This document shows positions 57,925-64,000 of a stretch of DNA of 64,000 nt, in pieces. Below the pieces are notes generated by a model that saw only the letters and a program-made list of their open reading frames with translations, was not told the DNA's origin and did not search any database. The translations under genes and the position numbers were made by a program. The first letter of the stretch is position 1. Every line of letters starts with the position of its first letter. This stretch comes from Armigeres subalbatus (Eukaryota > Arthropoda > Insecta > Diptera > Culicidae). The stretch covers positions 159,676,452 to 159,740,451 of the forward strand of contig NC_085140.1 in NCBI RefSeq assembly GCF_024139115.2, written 5' to 3'.

Positions 57925-58318
57925 ATGAAGGAGATAATGAAAAGGGCAAAATATATACAAGTTATTTTCAGTTATAGAATGGATATAATGAATATGTGGG
58001 ATATTTTTTATTTCATTTCTAGATAATGAAATATGTAATGAAATTACAGTCGGATCTTCCTCAGTTGAATTTATAATGTTCATTCGTTTTATAATCGCTG
58101 TAATCAAGAAACAAGTTTTGAAGTGGCATTTTTGAATTATTGATTTTAGTCAGTAGAAAGAACTTATGTCACGCGATTTCCCTTAATCAAATCCATTATT
58201 CGCTCTCCCAATATGACTACCTCTCGCAAACTAGCTGCTGATAGCAGTCCAAGTTGATTTTTTTCATAATTGTCAAAAACAAACTGCCTCCAGCAACCAG
58301 TCTTCGAGAAATGGAAAT
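57925..58318. other. Unassigned AT-rich DNA
   Basis: No gene is supported between the two LINEs. Confidence 0.4.
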
Positions 58319-59645
58319 AGCCAATCAGGTGACTTACTTACTTACTTATGGATCCTGTACACCTCCGGTGGTGCAAAGGGCCGACTTGAAAGATCTCCAT
58401 CCTGAGCGTTGCCCGGCTATCGCTTTAACCTGTTGCCAGGTTAGATTTCGGTCGACTTCTTTTATTTCTTTATTGAGGCTTCGCCGCCATGAGCCTCTGG
58501 GTCTGCCTCTGCTGCGATGTCCCGCTGGGTTCCAGTCTAATGCTTGTTTACAAATTTCGTTTCCGCCCCTACGTAGAGTGTGGCCGACCCAGCCTTATTT
58601 CCGATCCCGAATTTCTGTTGCTATCGGCCTCTGGTGACAACGACGATGGAGCTCGTTGTTTGAGATCCAGTTGTGAGGCCACCAGGCCCGAATTATATAC
58701 CGCAGGCATCTGTTAATGAACACCTGCAGCCGTTGAGTGTTCTCCACTGATACACACCATGTTTCACTAGCGTATAACAGCACAGATTTCACGTTAGAGT
58801 TGAAAATTCGTATTTCGGTGCGTTCACTTATCTGCCTGTTTTTCCAGATATTTCTTAAACTCGCAAAGGCAGCCCTTGCTTTCTTGATCCGTGCGCCTAT
58901 GTCGATCTTGGTACCGCCGTCTGACGCCATTTGGCTACCAAGATATTGGAAGCTTTCAACATTCTCCACTGGTTGCCCGGCTACTGTGAAACTGGAAGGA
59001 GTCACCGTGTTTACATCCAACGATTTGGTTTTGTTGACGTTGATGACTAAACCTGCCGAAGAGGAGCGCTCGACAAGGTCGTTGAGCTTACTCTGCATAT
59101 CAGAGCGCCGTTGCGCGAGGAGTGCAACATCATCCGCCAATTCGAAGTCATTTAGGTGCTCCATGGTTATAGGCTGCCACAACAGCCCGCGGTTTGGTTC
59201 ACGGTCAATCGCATCTACCAGAATCTCGTCGATTACGATGAGGAACAGTAACGGCGATAGAATACATCCTTGCCTCACACCAGCTACGACCCGGATAGGG
59301 TCGGACAAGACCCCATTGTGCAGCACTCTACACGAGAAGGCCTCGTACTGTGCCTCGATGAGGCCGATGATTTTCTCAGGAACTCCCTTGCGTCTCAGGG
59401 CGCCCCACATATTCTCGTGATTGAGACGGTCGAAAGCTTTTTCGTAGTCAATGAATACCAAGTAAAGGGACTCTTGGAATTCGTTGACCAGAATGATACG
59501 GAGCGTGACAATATGGTCCACACAGGATCTTCCGGCACGGAATCCGGCTTGCTGCCGCCGGAGAGTCGCATCGATCTTCTCCTGAATCCGGGCTAGGATA
59601 ATTTTGCACAGAACTTTGAGAACGGTACACAGCCAATCAGGTGAG
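58319..59645 (-). pseudogene. 5'-truncated LINE reverse transcriptase with (TAAG)n tail and 14-bp duplication
   Basis: The insert (58333-59631) is bracketed by AGCCAATCAGGTGA (58319-58332 and 59632-59645). On the minus strand the frame is open from the 5' break: CKIILARIQEKIDATLRRQQ, AGFRAGRSCVDHIVTLR, YLVFIDYEKAFDRLNHENMW, GVRQGCILSPLLF, then LADDVALLAQRRSDM. FADD is LADD here. The 3' region reads QYLGSQMASDGGTKIDIG, SVLLYASETWC, RAWWPHNWISNNELHRRCHQ. A single TAA near 58595 interrupts it, after which GHTLRRGGNEICKQALDW and GRPRGSWRRSLNKEIKEVDR remain in frame to a stop (58346-58348) that overlaps the (TAAG)n tail. This is a CR1/RTE-type LINE whose clade I cannot settle. A much older relative lies at 62.56-63.13 kb. 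Confidence 0.92.
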
Positions 59646-59649
59646 ATGA

Positions 59650-60185
59650 ATTCATATTTTATTCTCCTTATTCTTCAACGGCTTTAAATTCCAACAGGAA
59701 CTTGGCCTGCTTTTCAACATAGTGTTCTATTGCCACTTCCTCAGTTATTCCTCTATTGGAAGTTCCTCAGTTATTAATTTAAAGCATTTATTGAAAGCAA
59801 TTGCAGGAGTATCGTGTATGGCAAGTACATATAACAGATACGATATGGTTCGGGAAAATGATTCCTACCAGAAAACATGCTAAACCGGATCGGGAATCGA
59901 ACTCGCAAGGCTAACTAGAGATCAGGGTCCTATCCAATAACTGGAGATCATGGTCCTATCCAATAACTGGAGATAAGGTACAATTCCTCCACAGCAAAAC
60001 GATAATCTAAAATGTGTAAATCAGTAACGGAATGAATGCAAAAGAGGATGCAAGATTTTTCGTGGAAATACTAAAAAGATATCCTTGAAAATTCCATACG
60101 ATTCCCCGTTTATAAAATCTCTCCGTGAAAAGTTAGAAATACTTCGAGTGTAAATTATAAGTAGGAACTACCGTTGTATCAATAA
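59650..60185. repeat. Unassigned DNA with a 28-bp tandem repeat
   Basis: At about 59919-59980 the unit GAGATCAGGGTCCTATCCAA, then TAACTG, is repeated about 2.5 times. Just before it, GGATCGGGAATCGAACTC looks like a minus-strand tRNA B box, perhaps the head of another SINE. No gene is supported. Confidence 0.5.
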
Positions 60186-60335
60186 GTAGGGCCGAAAGTT
60201 GTTTGGTCTAATATGTTGTTTGACCAAACAAACCATTTTGCTGAAGCCCATCTAGTCTACAATTGTTTTGACGAAAACGTCATTTGGCCGAACAGTTCCT
60301 TTGGGTGAGAAAAAAAGCATTTGGCTGAATAGCTC

Positions 60336-60418
60336 AATTGGTCGAAAGGGTTATTTAGCTTAGCTTAGCTTAGACTGACTGTACATATCAATGGTTGAAT
60401 TGGTCGAAAGGGTTATTT
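60336..60418 (-). mobile_element. 41-bp retroposon tail with perfect 21-bp duplication
   Basis: The insert (60357-60397) is (AGCTT)n followed by AGACTGACTGTACATATCA and ATGGTTG. It is bracketed by a perfect 21-base repeat beginning AATTGGTCGAAAGGG (60336-60356 and 60398-60418). The simple-repeat end shows it is the last 40 bp of a retroposon read on the minus strand, with an (AAGCT)n tail. The parent family is unknown. Confidence 0.88.
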
Positions 60419-60784
60419 GGCCAAAACGTGGTTCGGCTGAATTGTTCATTTTTCCAAAAAAAAAAAGTCTGAACGACGAATAGGTCATTTGGCAGAATAT
60501 GCCGTTTAGTTGAAATGTTTGTTTTGCAGAAAAACATTATCGGGCCAAACGAAACGACTAGTTCCATCAAACGATACTTTCATTTGAATGATATAGTCGG
60601 TCAAATTACTTTTTCAGATAAATAACCATTTCGGCTAAATTACATTTTCAGCCAAATAAACTGTCAGTGCATCGCTATACGACAAATGTCATTTTCGGTC
60701 AAACCATTTTCAACCTAATACCGTTTCGGACAAACGTTTAATTCGGCCTAATGGAATTTTCCTATATGACTTTTGGCCTAACCT

Positions 60785-60838
60785 TTTTTTTATGTCTTTA
60801 TTAGGGAGACTTTCAGCCCGAGGCTGGCTCGTCTCCGA
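60785..60838 (-). mobile_element. Ultra-short retroposon, same unit as at 38.6 kb
   Basis: The minus strand reads GGAGACGAGCCAGCCTCGGG, CTGAAAGTCTCC, CTAATAAAGACA, then a short A run, matching 38608-38676 over about 45 bp. It interrupts the foldback array. GGCCTAACCT (60775) and GGCCTCACCT (60839) flank it and could be a diverged target duplication, although CTC next to the unit may belong to the element itself. Confidence 0.8.
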
Positions 60839-60949
60839 GGCCTCACCTATTATTCGTATAAACCAAAACCAACTTGGCGGACAATTTTATATAGCTGAAT
60901 TGGACATACGGCCAACTAGTCATTTGGCCGAAATGGTCGTTTTTTGTTT

Positions 60950-62440
60950 TTGCCCCTTGTTAGCAGTCTCCAGCGGAAAGTCTAAAGAAATGTCTGTGTA
61001 AATTTCGAAGAATACTTAACAGAAACTTGCCGTCGATTTTCTGAACTTTTTCCTGTAGAAACTTGAAACAATTTTCTTTGAATTTTTTTTGAATTTCCGA
61101 AGAATTCTCAAAACTTCAAAGTGGTTGTCATGGAAAATCCGGAAATAATTTTCAAATTAATATTTTGTAGATTCTTAGAGAATTTTTGGGAGAAATTTAT
61201 CAGATTTTTTTTGTCTGTCTGTCTTAAGAAATTCAAATACTTCTCCAGTCTTGAAAACATCATAAAAAAATGCAGAAAAAAAATCTCCAAGAAACGAACC
61301 TGAAAAATCTCCACGCCGATTCACGCCGCCGTCGCCGCTGACTAAAATGGCTCTGGGGTGACGCCGAAAACGCCACCGATATTCGAACAGGTGCACACCT
61401 CTATGCAAGACCTCATAAAGACAAAATTATCATGATGGAAAAAGACCTATGTGGCTTCATCGTCTTGAAGACTAACTATTAATAAGGCTTAACAATGCTC
61501 AAGACAAAATAGAAAAAGAAAAACAGGAACAATGAATCTTGGTAAAAAAAATAAACGAGATTTTGGTAAGCCTTATTGATACAACGGTAGTTCCTACATA
61601 AATCTCGGTATTTTATCTCGGTATCTCGAAATTAGGTAAATTATTGACGTAGCGTAGGTAAAAGATTTGCTGAATTCAGATTTGAAGGGTCTCAGTTAAG
61701 TTAAAAGTAAAACGGTACCTAGCGCCTTAAAATAATATTCGCCCGAATAGATGAGCTAGCAATCAATTATCAGGTAAAAGTACAATTACCAATTTACAAC
61801 TGAAATTAGCTCAGTTGGCTTCATGGTGGTAGATCATTCGGCAGATAGTCGTTTGGACTACTGTCGTTTGAATTCGTCAGAAGATTATTCTTTCTTAATT
61901 TTTCTTTAATCCATATTTTCCTGAAACAATGCGCAATAGAATACAGTTTGTTCTTTTCACACGCTCATTTGGATGGAAACCACAAAGACGATAGAATTTG
62001 TTTTACTATCATTCGATGGAATGGAATCATCCTTTATACGGAAAGAAGCAATTTCAGTTTGAGTCTTGTCCTGCGTAAATTTGGAGTAAGCAGAAATATC
62101 GATTAAATCTATCGTACTTCTATGAGTTTCATCACCCGACCAAATATCAACATCTCGACTTGTGTTGTCAAAAAGGCACGACACATTACACGAGCCATCT
62201 CCGAAGCCTCATCACCGCAAAAAAGCAGTTATCCGAGACATGAAATCCAAAAACACTCCCGGGTTGATCACACATTAAAACAAGTGAATCGTTTGTTTGA
62301 GAAGTTGAATATGTAACATTTTTGGCCGAAATGGGATTTTTATATGTTTTGAATTCTCGTTTAAAAATACGAAAAAAATATACGAAAAAAATTACAATGT
62401 TATGAAAACTCATATGTGAATATGTACGTTATGTACGTTT
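60950..62440. other. Unassigned AT-rich DNA
   Basis: No gene is supported. The block around 60990-61300 is rich in GAAATTTTC and TTTTGG words with no clear unit. The remainder shows no recognised structure. Confidence 0.4.
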
Positions 62441-62559
62441 ACGTCGGCCTTCGCAACCTAGCAGCTACTAAACGAGCACGAGACGATTTCTCGTATTTGT
62501 GTAAATGGATATGTGCAGATTCTCAAATGCTCGGATCTGATGTCATCCGCGTAAATGCT

Positions 62560-63135
62560 GCTTAAACAATTTTGCAATATCTGGGACACCGCGACCCTGT
62601 TCAGGGAAATTGGATGCAAGGTATCTTAGTGAAGGTACGAAAAAAATGCATCTGACTATGTATAACAACTGGCGGGGCGTGCATTGTTGTCAATTTTCTG
62701 TGCAAAGTTGTCTTAGATAGGATACAGGAGCTACAGATATTACTTCTCGATGGCAACTGACATAATTCCGCGCCGGAAGATCATATGTAGACCATATTGA
62801 AACGCTTCGTAACATCCTGAAGCAGGTCAACGACTCCCAAGAGTCTCTCTATTTGGTATTCTTTGACTTCGAGCAAGATTTCAATCGTTGGAACCATGCA
62901 AATATGTCGAGTGCCCTGAGACACATAGGTGTTTTCGGGATAAATTTGTTGGCGCAGTACAAAGCTTCTACGTGCATTGCGCTGCGTTGTCTGACCCCAT
63001 TCGGGAAGTCGCTGGGATAAGGTAAGAAAGTAGTCTATCTCCGCTAATGTTCCTTGTCGTAATCGACGATTTCATGCGACTCATCGTGTACCAAACCGTG
63101 GGCAGATCTGGCATTACTGTGGAGCAAGAGTAAGT
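62560..63135 (+). pseudogene. Heavily decayed LINE reverse transcriptase
   Basis: Frame-shifted pieces match the LINE at 58.3-59.6 kb. NNWRGVHCCQFLCKVVLDRI lies at about 62667. FRAGRSYVDHIETLRNILKQ and VNDSQESLYLVFFDFEQDFN (62766 onward) follow, then WNHANMSSALRHIGVFG. FDYEKAFDR has become FDFEQDFNR, so catalytic carboxylates are disturbed. Many stops and indels follow. It is plus strand, with no tail or duplication recognised. Confidence 0.8.
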
Positions 63136-64000
63136 AAAAATATTCTACAATTTTTTTCAACACCTGTTGCAAATTGTGATTGAGTTTTATAAAATTATAA
63201 TGAAACGCAAAGGAATTACTCACGATCTTATGCAAACTTTGTTCAACATTTAATTTGAATTGAGATATACATTCAATTAATTTAACAAAAGTTGACCTGT
63301 ACTCCGAAAACTTGAGCCAGCATTAAATTAATGATCCGATGACAATCAATTCATTTCTATTGAATCTACATATTCTTGAAATTTAAAAGTCCTCTGCCTC
63401 CGCCTACAAACAAATAAAACAGAAACATTGCGAAAAAACAAATTGAAAACATCATGATTGAATCACAGCACTTCATTCACACGTGGCGCATCTCGCACGC
63501 ATATCCATACAATATCAGGTTTAATAACGTTTAAATGAAATGCATTAATATGAAACACACCCCATTCTGGCCTGTGATGCCATTTAACGGGAAAATGAGT
63601 GCGTCGGTCCGGTCAAATTGAATGAGTGGGAAGTAATTTTTATCATTTACCCATCGCTTCATCTCGTTTGGTATATTGGACCAAAGGTCAATCTCTTCAC
63701 GCTCATGGGCTTTTCAACTCCCATTCAGCACTGTGTCATCACCCGGGTGACTGCAGGGCAGCACCAATTTTGAACATTCGCGTATCGTAACTTTTATGCC
63801 CACGCACACAATCCTAAAAATTAACGATTTCACAGGTACTCTTAGGTAAAGTTTAATTAGCCATGCTTCTACCGCCCTCGGCCCCGTCCTGACCGTGCGT
63901 CCGGCTGACGTCAATACAAGAAGGAGCCTCGCCGGGCGGAGCGGGCGTAGGTTGCGCACAAGTGAAGCCATTATGAAATTTGCTCAGCCGAAAGCAATTC
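63136..64000. other. Unassigned DNA ending in a GC-rich patch
   Basis: The last about 130 bases (63860-63990) are GC-rich and carry a minus-strand frame (63714-63971) starting MASLVRNLRPLRPARLLLVL. It could be read as a basic, hydrophobic start but resembles nothing I know. A GT dinucleotide in CGGTAGAAGC could act as a minus-strand donor. I do not call a gene. The right edge of the window prevents a decision. Confidence 0.3.

Larger units (their letters stand above)
60190..60945. repeat. GGCCGAA foldback array (copy 5)
   Basis: From about 60190 to 60540 the units are GGCCGAA-type on this strand. From about 60545 to 60783 they are inverted (CAAATTACATTTTCAGCC, ACTTTTGGCCTAACC). A short stretch (60892-60945) is again in the first orientation. 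The palindromic GTGAGAAG core is absent. It is more diverged than the copies near 8.8 kb. Two tiny retroposons have inserted in it. Confidence 0.7.

Noticed and set aside
58737..59596. Plus-strand frames of 227 and 108 codons
   Set aside because: They are antisense to a LINE reverse transcriptase whose motifs are clear on the minus strand.

Overview
The window is repeat-dense, AT-rich, intron-bearing animal DNA that looks like an aedine mosquito genome (Aedes aegypti or a close relative). The reasons are tRNA-derived SINEs that I recognise as Feilai-like, a Juan-like Jockey-clade LINE 3' end, BEL/Pao gag-pol remnants, many palindromic MITEs, and arrays of GGCCGAA-type and GTGAGAAGTGAG-type repeats. 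There is no bacterial-style gene organisation, and no operon, rRNA, CRISPR array or convincing functional tRNA gene.

Host gene content is very low. The only convincing host exon is at 13208-13783 on the minus strand. It is a symmetric phase-0 internal exon of 192 codons that encodes coiled coil and closely resembles the central region of Scabrous, a secreted fibrinogen-related regulator of Notch-dependent patterning. The rest of the window is probably intron or flanking DNA of that gene, filled with transposons.

Layout. 1-15 kb: GGCCGAA foldback arrays (1.6-2.6, 7.4-7.7 and 8.8-9.8 kb), SINEs, a TA-flanked MITE (5.7-6.2 kb), two minisatellites, a near-perfect 186-bp palindrome (10.7 kb), a SINE with a 24-bp target-site duplication (11.0-11.5 kb), then the scabrous exon. 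15-21 kb: a CCTCC/GGAGG foldback array, then a decayed BEL/Pao element that contains a LINE 3' end and a duplicated 122-bp protease segment. 21-28 kb: a hAT-type MITE and further MITEs. 28-31 kb: a decayed P-element-like THAP transposase gene with introns and a tandemly duplicated exon. 31-46 kb: palindromic MITEs, an ultra-short retroposon with a perfect 16-bp duplication, LINE scraps, and a nest in which a SINE-like insert sits in a LINE 3' end next to a full-length Feilai-like SINE. 46-54 kb: mostly anonymous DNA with a hAT MITE (51.7 kb), a TA-flanked element (52.7-53.3 kb) and another GGCCGAA array. 54-64 kb: a 3.4-kb LINE carrying a Juan-like insertion, a 5'-truncated LINE with clean ends (58.3-59.6 kb), a fifth GGCCGAA array carrying tiny retroposons, and a badly decayed LINE reverse transcriptase.

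The window therefore records successive transposition. Many insertions can be delimited to the base because their target-site duplications survive. All transposon coding regions seen here are broken, so none appears able to move by itself. Clade names are from motif recognition by eye; no database search was run.
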